In this document: positions 11,859 to 19,674 of the stretch, piece after piece | Layout of the letters: the number at the start of each line of letters is the position of its first letter | Position numbering within the stretch: position 1 is the stretch's first letter | NCBI GenBank assembly: GCA_950097015.1 | Contig: CATNEN010000039.1 | Location: forward strand, 12,742,501-12,806,500 | Source of the DNA: Macrostomum hystrix | Lineage: Eukaryota; Platyhelminthes; Macrostomidae | Length of the DNA stretch: 64,000 nucleotides | Direction: 5' to 3' | Notes under the pieces: generated by a model | The model's input: only the letters and a program-made list of their open reading frames with translations | Database searches by the model: none | What the model was told of the DNA's origin: nothing | Made by a program: the position numbers and the translations under genes

Positions 11859-11891
11859 GGCAACGGCCATACCACGTTGAAAACACCGGTT
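11859..11891 (+). pseudogene. Truncated 5S rRNA at array edge
   Basis: The first 33 nt of 5S match the other copies through ACACCGGTT, then the sequence changes to unrelated DNA. It lacks most of the internal promoter, so it should not be transcribed as 5S. It marks the right end of the array. Confidence 0.9.
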
Positions 11892-12258
11892 GTCAACGAG
11901 ATTTTAAATGAGTAAAGCTTTTACCGAAAGAAAAAGTAGTGGCTTGCTGTTTTCTCGGGTGCGACTAATATTATTAAATCTAGGAATCAATTGAAAGCGT
12001 AGTCCTTCAATAGAAGGATTTGTTTAATTTGTTTTAAATTGGTCAGAAGATTTAGAAAGCACATTGTTTCTAACAATGTAATGAGAAGACTCATTGTTTA
12101 ATAAAAAAATTAGGTGTGAACAAAAAATTAAAACTTCAAAGTAAAACACGGATATGGTTTGAAGACTAATTGGAAACTTAATCACTAATGAATGAGAAAA
12201 TTGGAAATATTTGGAGAATGAAGTCGACAACTTCAGGTATCTCATTGTCTACAAAAAA
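11892..12258. other. AT-rich spacer between array and SDR gene
   Basis: No gene seen. It should include the 3' UTR of the minus-strand SDR gene. ATTAAA occurs on the minus strand (plus-strand TTTAAT at 12023-12028), a possible weak polyadenylation signal. Confidence 0.5.
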
Positions 12259-15200
12259 TTAGTCACTTTTTCCACCGGCTCTTCCACGAAAGCCAGCCAT
12301 CGAGTCGAATACACCAAAGAAGTTCAGCAGCTTGGAGGACACGCTGATTGGCACAATCCTGCGGAGAGAGAACAAGAAGCGCGTAAGAATCTGTGATGGA
12401 TAACCTGAGGATCTGGGATGGATAGCCTGAGGATCTGGGATGGAAAACATGAGGATCTGGGATGGATAACCTGAGGATCTGGGATGGAAAACATGAGGAT
12501 CTGGGATGGATAACCTGAGGATCTGGAATGGAAAACATGAGGATCTGTGATAGATACCCTGAGGATCTGTGATGGATAACCTGAGGATCTGTGATGGATA
12601 CCCTGAGGATCTGAGATGGATAGCCTGAGGATCTGTGATGGATAACCTGAGGATCTGTGATGGATAGCCTGAGGATCTAGGATGGATACCCTGAGGATCT
12701 GGGATGGACAATTTGTGGATCTGGGATGGATAACCTGAGGATCTGTGATGGATAACCTAAGGATCTGTGATGGATAACCTGAGGATCTGTGATGTACAAT
12801 TTGAGGATCTGGGATAATTAGCCTGAGGATCTGTGATGGACAACCTGAGGATCTGTGATGGACAACCTGAGGATCTGTGATGGACAACCTGAGGATCTGT
12901 GATGGACAACCTGAGGATCTGTGATGGACAATTTGAGGATCTGGGATAATTAGCTGAGGATCTGTGATGGACAACCTGAGGATCTGTGATGGACAACCTG
13001 AGGATCTGTGATGGATAACCTGAGGATCTGTGATGGACAATTTGAGGATCTGGGATAATTAGCCTGAGGATCTGGGATGGATAACCTGAGGATCTGGGAT
13101 GGACAACATGAGGATCTGGGATGGACAATTAGAGGATCTGGGATGGACAATTAGAGGATCTGTGATGGACAATTTGAGGATCTGGGATGGACAATTGGAG
13201 GATCTGTGATGGACAATTTGAGGATCTGGGATGGACAATTTGAGGATCTGGGATGGACAATTTGAGGATCTGTGATGGACAATTTGAGGATCTGGGATGG
13301 ATAGCTTGAGGATCTGGGATGGATAACCTGAGGATCTGTGATGGACAACCTGAGGATCTGTGATGGACAATTTGAGGATCTGGGATGGATAGCCTGAGGA
13401 TCTGTGATGGATAACCTAAGGATCTAGGATGGACTATTTGAGGATCTGGAGGGGTGAATAACCAGTAAGGCAATAGAACATGTCTAACTGAGCTCACTTG
13501 TGAATAGCATTAGTGTAGTAGAGCAGACGGGGCAGCACGAGCAGCTCCTGATTGGTCAGGATGGCCTTGACCATCTTGTCTACCACATAGTCGGCATCTA
13601 GCAGAGGCAGGAGCAGCGGGAAGCGGCTGACGACGCCGTCGAACATGCCAGTGTTGATGTAATAAGGACAGACACAGGTGGTTCGCACCCCGGTGTGCCC
13701 GCGCGCGGCCAGCTCGAATTTCAGTGATTCGTCGAATCCGACCGCGGCGAATTTGCTGGCGCAGTAGTCGGAGAGGCTCGGAACACCTAGCTGCGGTGTG
13801 GGTAGGGGGACAAGTTACCATGGCTACTAAATAGCACTGGACATTGGTCAGTAGGAAGTAGAGAAGGACTAATGTACAGTGCGTTTAGCTATTTTCGGCG
13901 GTAGGAACAGATGAATGGGTTAAAATATTAGGGTGAAGGTTGAGTGTTGAATGGTGAGGGGTGGGTGCTGAAGGGTGAGGGGTGGTTGCTGAAGTGTGAG
14001 GGGTGCGAGCTGAAGGGTTAGGGGTGGGTGTTGAAGGGTGAGGGGTGGGTGCTGAAGTGTGAGGGGTGGTTGCTGAAGTGTGAGGGGTGCGAGCTGAAGG
14101 GTTAGGGGTGGGTGTTGAAGGGTGAGGGGTGGGTGCTGAAGTGTGAGGGGTGCGAGCTGAAGGGTTAGGGGTGGGTTTTGAAGGGTGAGGGGTGGTTGCT
14201 GAAGTGTGAGGGGTGGGTGTTGAAGTGTGAGGGGTGGGTGCTGAAGGGTGAGGGGTGGTTGCTGAAGGGTGAGGGGTGGTTGCTGAAGGGTTAGGGGTGG
14301 GTGTTGAAGGGTGAGGGGTGGGTGCTGAAGGGTGAGGGGTGGGTGTTGAATGGTGAGGGGTGGTTGCTGAAGGGTGAGGGGTGGGTGTTGAAGGGTGAGG
14401 GGTGGTTGCTGAAGGGTGAGGGGTGGGCGCTAAAGGTTGGGGGTGGATGCTAAAAGGTGGGGGTTGCTGAACGATGAGGGGTGGTTGAAGGGTGAAATCT
14501 TGGTGCTGAAGTGTCGTGAGTGCTGGGTTTCAAGGATCAGGGCACAGTGGTGAGAGTACAAATCGCATAGTTGCTGGGTGAGCAAGCACTGTGTCACCTG
14601 TCCAGCGCCTGAAGCCACGGTGACAATGTGGCCGCAGTTGCGCTCAATCATGCCAGGCAGGAGGGCTTTGCACAACCAGAAGTGGGCCTCAACATTCACG
14701 GCCATTGTGCGGCGAATCATGTCATCAGGGCATTCAAGAAATGCCCGACCGGTGACAATGCCAGCGTTATTAACCAGAATGTCGACGCGTTGGCCAAAAT
14801 CGTTTAGCAGGCGTTCGCAGGTTGCGTAGATCGCCTCCCGCGAGGTCAGGTCGCACTTGTAGGCGTGCACCTGTGGCGAGCCGGCAGCCCGGCACTCTTC
14901 GGCCACATCGTCAACGCCGTTGGAGATGTCGATGAGGGCCAAGCGGCAGCCAAGGCCGGACAGTCGGATGGCCAGCAGACGTCCCAATCCGCTAGCTGGC
15001 AAAGTAAATTTTTCGAAATGGAAGTTTTTCGATACATATCGGCTGTAGACCTGTATTATGAGTAGCTGGCAAAAAAGTACATTTTCCGAAATCGATTTTT
15101 TCGATACATATCGCTTCTAACCCACTTTTCGTAGACAGATGGCAAGCACTCACCAGCTCCAGTGACAACGGCTGTCTGACCAGAGATGTTTTTGCTGCGC

Positions 15201-15302
15201 CAAGAGGCGGGCGTGAAATTATAATAAGCGCTCTTGGCAATGTCCAAGGTGATCTGGCACAGCAGGCAGAAGATTTCATAGAGCAGCGTAAACATTGCCA
15301 GG
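12259..15302 (-). CDS. SDR16C-type retinol dehydrogenase-like short-chain dehydrogenase
   Basis: Four exons on the minus strand: 15295-15154 (coding part), 14995-14598, 13790-13498 and 12358-12259. All introns are GT-AG and the joined frame is open for 310 aa, the usual length for SDR16C proteins. N-terminal hydrophobic anchor (residues 1-22), then TGAASGLGR (45-53) for NAD(P) binding, NNAG (123-126), catalytic Ser176, and YCASK with Tyr189 and Lys193. The C-terminal half (CPYYINTGMF, DKMVKAIL, GVFDSM) is close to RDHE2/SDR16C5 and RDH10. Family members oxidise retinol or related lipids at ER or lipid-droplet membranes; the substrate here is not determined. The start chosen is ATG at 15295. 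A 3' splice site TTCAG at 15303-15307 is a candidate SL acceptor, but an SL ATG joined there would be out of frame. Last gene of the proposed operon. Confidence 0.88.
12387..13455 (-). repeat. 22-bp minisatellite in SDR intron 3
   Basis: About 48 copies of a 22-bp unit (plus-strand core CTGAGGATCTGTGATGGATA) with several subtypes (GGATAA, GGACAA, GGACAATTTG, GGAAAACATG). It fills almost the whole intron 12359-13497. Long open frames across it on the minus strand are repeat artefacts. Confidence 0.95.
13925..14500 (-). repeat. 20-21-bp minisatellite in SDR intron 2
   Basis: GT-rich units around GGTGCTGAAGGGTGAGGGGT, about 27 copies, fill most of intron 13791-14597. Confidence 0.93.
14985..15120 (-). 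repeat. Imperfect direct duplication over SDR intron 1 acceptor
   Basis: Two copies of about 65 bp, each starting AGCTGGCAAA and ending TTTCGATACATATCG on the plus strand, at about 14993-15044 and 15062-15115. Each contains a minus-strand GCCAG acceptor. Only the 14996 acceptor keeps the frame; the other would introduce a stop codon. Confidence 0.7.
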
Positions 15303-15735
15303 CTGAAGCCAAACAATGGTTATTGGTTTGTTAAAACTGGTAGGCTACTGTGTGTCAGCTGTGAGCGGTTGAAATACTTGGTCATTTATTGATCATCGTA
15401 AATTAAAAGAAACAACAGTTTTGTCAGAGTCGCTAAAGTACTTGAGGAATCTTAGTTTATGAGATCAAGGAAATATAACATTTTACGAACTTGTGCCAAT
15501 TACGGTAACAGCTTAGAAAAAAGTAGATGAAAAAAGCTGAAAACACAAATAACTTGCATTAGCTACTCATAGTAGCTTGAGCAATATAAATTTGCTCAGC
15601 CTTTTAAATTTAGGAGGCAAAAGAATGCCTAAAAGTGACTTCAAGATCGTGTAATGAGCAGAGTTGCTGTTAGCTCGTATTTACAAAATGCTTAACCACT
15701 GCAGCTCTGGCTATGGCTTGGGGCCAATCTGCTGA
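15303..15735 (-). other. Intercistronic region TMEM242 to SDR
   Basis: AT-rich, with no ORF of note. It holds an AATAAA on the minus strand 83 nt before the SDR gene's first acceptor. Confidence 0.6.
15385..15390 (-). terminator. AATAAA, candidate TMEM242 polyadenylation signal
   Basis: Minus-strand AATAAA, about 346 nt after the TMEM242 stop and 83 nt before the SDR first acceptor. Confidence 0.5.
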
Positions 15736-16140
15736 TCAAGCACTCTTTCTCCTAGAAGCTGCTTCGTCCTCCTTCAGCAAGTAGTCGACCAGCTCGCGCA
15801 CAGTCTTGAAGTCTCGCTGGCTGCTGCTGGATGCCGGAACGCGCAGATCGGCGAAGCTGCGAACTCCAGCCAGGAGCAGGGCCGCGGCGCTGACAACGGC
15901 GACGCCCGCGAACGCAGCCGCGCTGCCACACGCGAGAGCGCGCAAAGCCAGGCGAGTACCGTCGGCGCGATTCCGGACAACTCCGGCGCTAGTAGAAATC
16001 TCGGTGGCTTCGCGGCGCCGGGCCAAGGCGACGGTGGCGCCGAAACCCGCGCCGGCGGAGGTGAGCGCTGTGCCGACGAGCAGCAGGGCCGGTCCGCAGC
16101 CGCCCAGCGGTCTATCGCCGGCTTTGTCAAGCTCGTCGGG
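15736..16140 (-). CDS. TMEM242: TMEM242-like protein; start codon apparently supplied by SL
   Basis: A single exon of 135 codons ending in TAA. Two hydrophobic segments are seen: GPALLLVGTALTSAGAGFGA (near residues 17-36) and a longer one after residue 70. The block TRLALRALACGSAAAFAGVA, followed by GVRSFADLR, matches the conserved core of TMEM242, a small mitochondrial inner-membrane protein linked to assembly of ATP synthase and other OXPHOS complexes. The length (about 136 aa) fits the human protein (about 141 aa). There is no ATG in frame anywhere in the exon. It begins just after a 3' splice site (AATTCAG, AG at 16141-16142), and joining an SL ending in ATG gives ATG-CCC-GAC in frame. 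An unseen upstream cis exon is the alternative. Confidence 0.8.
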   Translation of the reverse strand, partial: PDELDKAGDRPLGGCGPALLLVGTALTSAGAGFGATVALARRREATEISTSAGVVRNRADGTRLALRALACGSAAAFAGVAVVSAAALLLAGVRSFADLRVPASSSSQRDFKTVRELVDYLLKEDEAASRRKSA

Positions 16141-16142
16141 CT
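16141..16142 (-). promoter_or_regulatory. Candidate SL trans-splice acceptor of TMEM242
   Basis: AG of CTTTCGAATTCAG on the minus strand. The exon that follows is open in the frame set by an SL-borne ATG and has no ATG of its own. Confidence 0.6.
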
Positions 16143-16616
16143 GAATTCGAAAGTTTTTTATATCGCAGTTTGAATAATTTTTGACTAATACGAGTAAATA
16201 GTAACAGTAGAAATTCTAGGTAAAATCACGCAAGGAAATTCGCTGTTAACAAAGCTTTTTCTATACATATAGGATTAGTCTAAAAGCTAACCAGTACTAC
16301 TAGTTTTATTGATGAAATTGATGATGACATTAAACTAGTATTTCATGGCGTGCAACGATTCGAGGCCAAATAGCAATCAAGAGAAGATAATGCATTACTC
16401 GGAAACTTGAAAAAAGTATATAGCAAAAAACTGAAAGAAAAAACTAAACAAATTAGCTTCAGCTCAGCAGAAGTAAAAATGCACACCTTATATTTTTTAA
16501 CGCGATGAAACAAAATAACTGTTGAGAAAGGCTTTTAACTCCCAATATAAAATGCAATCTGCCTTGTAGCATATTTCCTTATTAGATCTGTGTACGCTAT
16601 GACTATGGTTCTGTTG
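16143..16616. other. AT-rich intercistronic DNA
   Basis: No gene seen. Contains a minus-strand AATAAA (16305-16310) 165 nt before the TMEM242 acceptor. Confidence 0.5.
16305..16310 (-). terminator. AATAAA, candidate TRMT10C polyadenylation signal
   Basis: Minus-strand AATAAA after the TRMT10C stop and its 3' minisatellite, 165 nt before the next gene's acceptor. Confidence 0.45.
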
Positions 16617-16955
16617 TAGGTGCAGTGTGGGGCACATTGTGAGGGATGATATGTCAGTGTAGGGCACATTGTGAGGGATGATATGTCAGTGTAGGGCACA
16701 TTGTGAGGGATGATGTGTCAGTGTGGGGCACATTGTGAGGGATGATGTGTCAGTGTGGGGCACATTGTGAGGGATGATGTGTCAGTGTGGGGCACATTGT
16801 GAGGGATGATGTGTCAGTGTGGGGCACATTGTGAGGGATGATGTGTCAGTGTAGGGCACATTGTGAGGGATGATATGTCAGTGTAGGGCACATTGTGAGG
16901 GATGATGTGTCAGTGTGGGGCACATTGTGAGGGATGATGTGTCAGTGTAGAGCAC
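16617..16955 (-). repeat. 32-bp minisatellite in TRMT10C 3' UTR
   Basis: About ten copies of a 32-bp unit (plus core GGGCACATTGTGAGGGATGA). It begins within 5 bp of the TRMT10C stop codon (16959-16961), so it is almost certainly transcribed as 3' UTR. Confidence 0.93.
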
Positions 16956-16958
16956 AAA

Positions 16959-19336
16959 TCACACCAAGCCAGGATGGAAGGCCGGAGTCTGCTGAAAGTG
17001 GAAGTATCTCATGGATTCGCCCAGGTCCGGGCCGCCGTTAAGTCTCATAGCCAGCAGGAGCCGCAGGTTGGTGAGCAGGTTTGAGGCCGAGTGTCTGAAC
17101 TGATTGGAGTGGGGCAAACGTACGCAGGCGGTGGCAACGCCTAGCTGGTTGGCAGCCTTGGCTGTGTGGCCGTACAGAGTGTTAACCCGATTGCCCAGGC
17201 AGGGCAGCACGTAAACAGCTTGGGGATTCCAGCACGTCAGCGGCTGGAGGGCGTCCTGGCACAGGTAGACCAGCTGAGAGGTTGGGGCCAGCTCGTGCCA
17301 ATGGCTCGGCGTGCACTGCAAGTCCGGGTTGGATTGGCCAGCCGCCGCTGACAGCTGAAGCCGTTCAACTCGGCGTTGCAGCCTGCCGTAAGGGGACAAT
17401 CCGCACAGGATCGGGCGGAACGGCAGCCGGTGCCGAAGATTGCACAGGCGTAGATGACCGAGCTGGCTGCAGATCTGCAGGCGTAGCGATAAGTACAGAT
17501 TCGACTACAAATCAATTAGACACATTTTCCAACTGCTTTACGCTCACGAGGACCAACTCACAAGGCAGTGAGAATAGTACAATGCCTGAAGATTAGAAAT
17601 GTACACACCCTGCGGGCCTAAGAACGTATTCTGTGCTCAGTGATGGGTGCAATGGGGAGAATTGCCTACTCAGTAGCTGCTGGTTAACCCTTTCCAACTG
17701 ACACCTGAGGATACAAATAATTTTCTTATGCTCACGGCTAATAACAATGGCTTGCGTGTCACTAAACCAATACTAACAGCACTGAACTCAGGACAAACAC
17801 AGTATACTAGGTGCGCAGGATTTTAATTCGATACGATAAGCGCGTATCATACTACCGGCCCTGACAGGGAATGTACGAGCGCGTATGTATACGCCAAAAA
17901 TGTACGGGGCGTATGCATCTACACCCTCTACCAACCCTACCACTCAACATGCCTCCCACCCTACTTCTCCCCATACTACCCAACCTGCCTCTATGTATGT
18001 TACTATGTACATCAAAATAGAACTCGTGTTTAAACTACGCAAGAGGTTGTAGCCTAGTGGTTAGGGTGTCTGACACACGACTTGAAGGTCGGAGTTCGAT
18101 TCTCGACTCCACCGGAACAATTTGCGTCCTTTAGCAAGACACTTAACTCTGCATTGCTTCAGCTCACCCAGCTGCTAAATAGGCACCAACATTAGCTGAA
18201 GTAAATGAGAGTGGGTGCGGCGTCCCACCCAGTCCATGGACTGAACAGCCGCACGCAGTCTTCAGATGCGCCGCGCAATAGCTGACAGGGTTAGTAGTAT
18301 TATTCGATGCGCGTTTTTCGCATCGAAATTCCGAAAAAACCACGAGGTCCTGCGCACCTAGTGGTGCAAACAGATTTAAGATTGGTGGATAATCAACTTG
18401 GGAAGGCGATGCTTTAAACAGCGGAGTGTAAGCTGACCATCACAAACCCAGTTTACATCCAGTTAAGCCAGATGTACAGACGCATAGTCGCTTCCGAATA
18501 CTGCATACAGCTGTTCAGTCCGTGGACTGGAAGGGGGCCGCCAAACCCTCATGTCTGAACTGAAGCATTAGTTATTCAAGGACAAAATGTCCCCTTCAGG
18601 CCGCGATTCGAACTCCATACCTCCGGGGCAAAAATCTAGCCAAGTCGAGCCGAGACTAACCATCAGGCACTAATGGACACAAATTAAAACGCTACTATAA
18701 GTTGAGTTACGCGCATTTGCATTGACTGACAGTGAGTAAATCCGCATAGAGCAGATGATCCTCCCAGCCAGCGTCCAACAGCAGAGGCGGACAGTCGGGC
18801 CATTCGTGAGCCAGCCTAGCCCAGTAGAACTCATCCAGACAGTTGTCCTCCAGCTGTACAATGCCATTTGCATCCACCCTGCCCACCGAGTTGGCTATAG
18901 CTAACTCGCTATTCAATTCGTCCTCCTCGGCTTGACAGCGTCGAATCGCGCGCAGTACGAGCAGCAGCTGCAGCCGGTCTGGCGCCGACAGCACCTCCGT
19001 CCAATCGTTAGCGTCTAGCCGAGTCAGATCCGGAACAACCTCGCCGGCCAGCTCCTTGCCGGCTGACTCAGCCTGCACAGCCAATAGGCTGCGCCGCACA
19101 GCTAGCCGACGCTCGGCCTCCGGCAAGCTGGAATCCAGCGCAGTCGGGCAGACGCAGTCCAGCAAGGGCGACAGAACCCGAAGCAAGCGAATTCGGCCGC
19201 CAACAATGGCATCCGGACTGCGCTTCGGCGCCCGTCTGTCATCTGACTTGAAGCTGCTGAATCTCTGACCAATGCTGGCGCGCCACAAATGATAGCAGCG
19301 CTGCGACTGCCGCTGATTGGTCAGGCAGCGCTGAAA
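16959..19336 (-). CDS. TRMT10C: Mitochondrial tRNA m1R9 methyltransferase, TRMT10C/MRPP1-like
   Basis: Two exons, 19336-18731 and 17474-16959, joined in phase 0 (donor GTCAGT, acceptor CTGCAG); 374 aa with an SL-supplied Met (human about 403). TRMT10C is the SPOUT-fold methyltransferase subunit of mitochondrial RNase P and methylates purine 9 of tRNAs. Seen here: an Arg-rich, acid-free N-terminus like a mitochondrial presequence; the helical region LDANDWTEVLSAPDRLQLLL; LLLDAGWEDHLLYADLL; and the SPOUT core QLVYLC, AVYVLP, GVATACVRLP, with C-terminal YFHF. No in-frame ATG precedes the end of the SPOUT domain, and a stop (19400-19402) lies upstream. A strong acceptor TTTTTCTGCAG at 19337-19338 would put an SL ATG in frame. 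Divergent, so exact subtype is inferred from the presequence and the SPOUT signature. Confidence 0.82.
17806..18362 (+). mobile_element. Foldback/MITE-like element in TRMT10C intron, holding a SINE
   Basis: A 15-bp perfect inverted repeat, ACTAGGTGCGCAGGA at 17806-17820 and its complement at 18348-18362, with weaker inverted similarity continuing inward (AATTCGAT with ATCGAAATT). A 9-bp stem (18303-18311 with 18319-18327) sits inside the right arm. No protein is encoded. It lies in the intron 17475-18730. Confidence 0.65.
18042..18295 (+). mobile_element. tRNA-derived SINE
   Basis: The head is tRNA-like: A box around TAGTGGTTAGGGTGTC (18055-18070) and B box GGAGTTCGATTCTC (18091-18104), with a CTCCACCGG acceptor-like end. 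The tail holds a palindrome CAGTCCATGGACTG that recurs in other copies of this window. Nested in the foldback element. Confidence 0.7.
18470..18676 (-). mobile_element. tRNA-derived SINE, minus strand
   Basis: Minus-strand A box around GATGGTTAGTCTCGG (about 18650-18665) and B box TGGAGTTCGAATCG (18605-18618). The tail has CAGTCCGTGGACTG (about 18510), the same palindrome type as the other SINEs. It lies inside the TRMT10C intron, close to the donor. Confidence 0.6.
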
Positions 19337-19338
19337 CT
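19337..19338 (-). promoter_or_regulatory. Candidate SL trans-splice acceptor of TRMT10C
   Basis: AG of GTTTTTCTGCAG on the minus strand. The following codons TTT-CAG-CGC continue the TRMT10C frame from an SL-borne ATG. A second CAG six bases on gives the same frame. Confidence 0.6.
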
Positions 19339-19489
19339 GCAGAAAAACTGGCCAATGAGAGCTGGGCCAGCGCTGCTGAATAAAGCATGGATCGATAATC
19401 TACTGTCTAGACTGGGATCAGCAAATTCTAAAAAAAGGCTTGAGTCGATTAAGCTAGTAAAATAAATCAAACAGCTTAGAAACTCTGGA

Positions 19490-19495
19490 TTTATT
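19490..19495 (-). terminator. AATAAA, candidate signal of the aminotransferase-like gene
   Basis: Minus-strand AATAAA about 180 nt after the stop and 154 nt before the TRMT10C acceptor. A second AATAAA lies at 19560-19565. Confidence 0.5.
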
Positions 19496-19674
19496 TGCAA
19501 ACTAACTCAGCTGAAAAATGAAATCAAGTATGGGCAAGCAAAATTTTGAAAGATGATATTTTATTGCGGGTTGAATGATTATGAGAACAAAAAACTCATG
19601 ATTGCTTTAGGCGCAAAGGTGAAGTCAAAGCAATAGTCTAATGCCATTGTCACAGATCTTCTGATAGAAGCAGT

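Larger units (their letters stand above)
1..11891 (+). repeat. 5S rRNA - SL RNA tandem array, 13 units
   Basis: Units of 926 or 927 bp begin at 1, 927, 1854, 2780, 3707, 4633, 5560, 6487, 7414, 8341, 9268, 10195 and 11122. Each carries an SL RNA gene and then, about 240 bp later, a 5S rRNA gene on the same strand; about 450 bp separate each 5S from the next SL. Units differ at only a few positions (CCTTTC/CCTTTTC after 5S, GCCTGC/GCATGC, GTAACC/GTACCC, a T-to-C change in the SL). Units 3-4 resemble units 5-6 more than their immediate neighbours, which suggests duplication of a two-unit block. The last unit breaks off inside its 5S gene. Linkage of SL RNA to 5S genes is known in several animal groups and euglenozoans. 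Confidence 0.95.

Noticed and set aside
12259-13497. Long minus-strand frames rich in DPQ/HRSS repeats
   Set aside because: Read-through of the 22-bp intronic minisatellite; only the last about 33 codons (12358-12259) are real SDR exon.
15302-15304. SL-supplied start codon for the SDR gene
   Set aside because: The SL ATG would be out of frame and meet a stop after nine codons; the gene has its own ATG at 15293-15295. The site may still be an SL acceptor.
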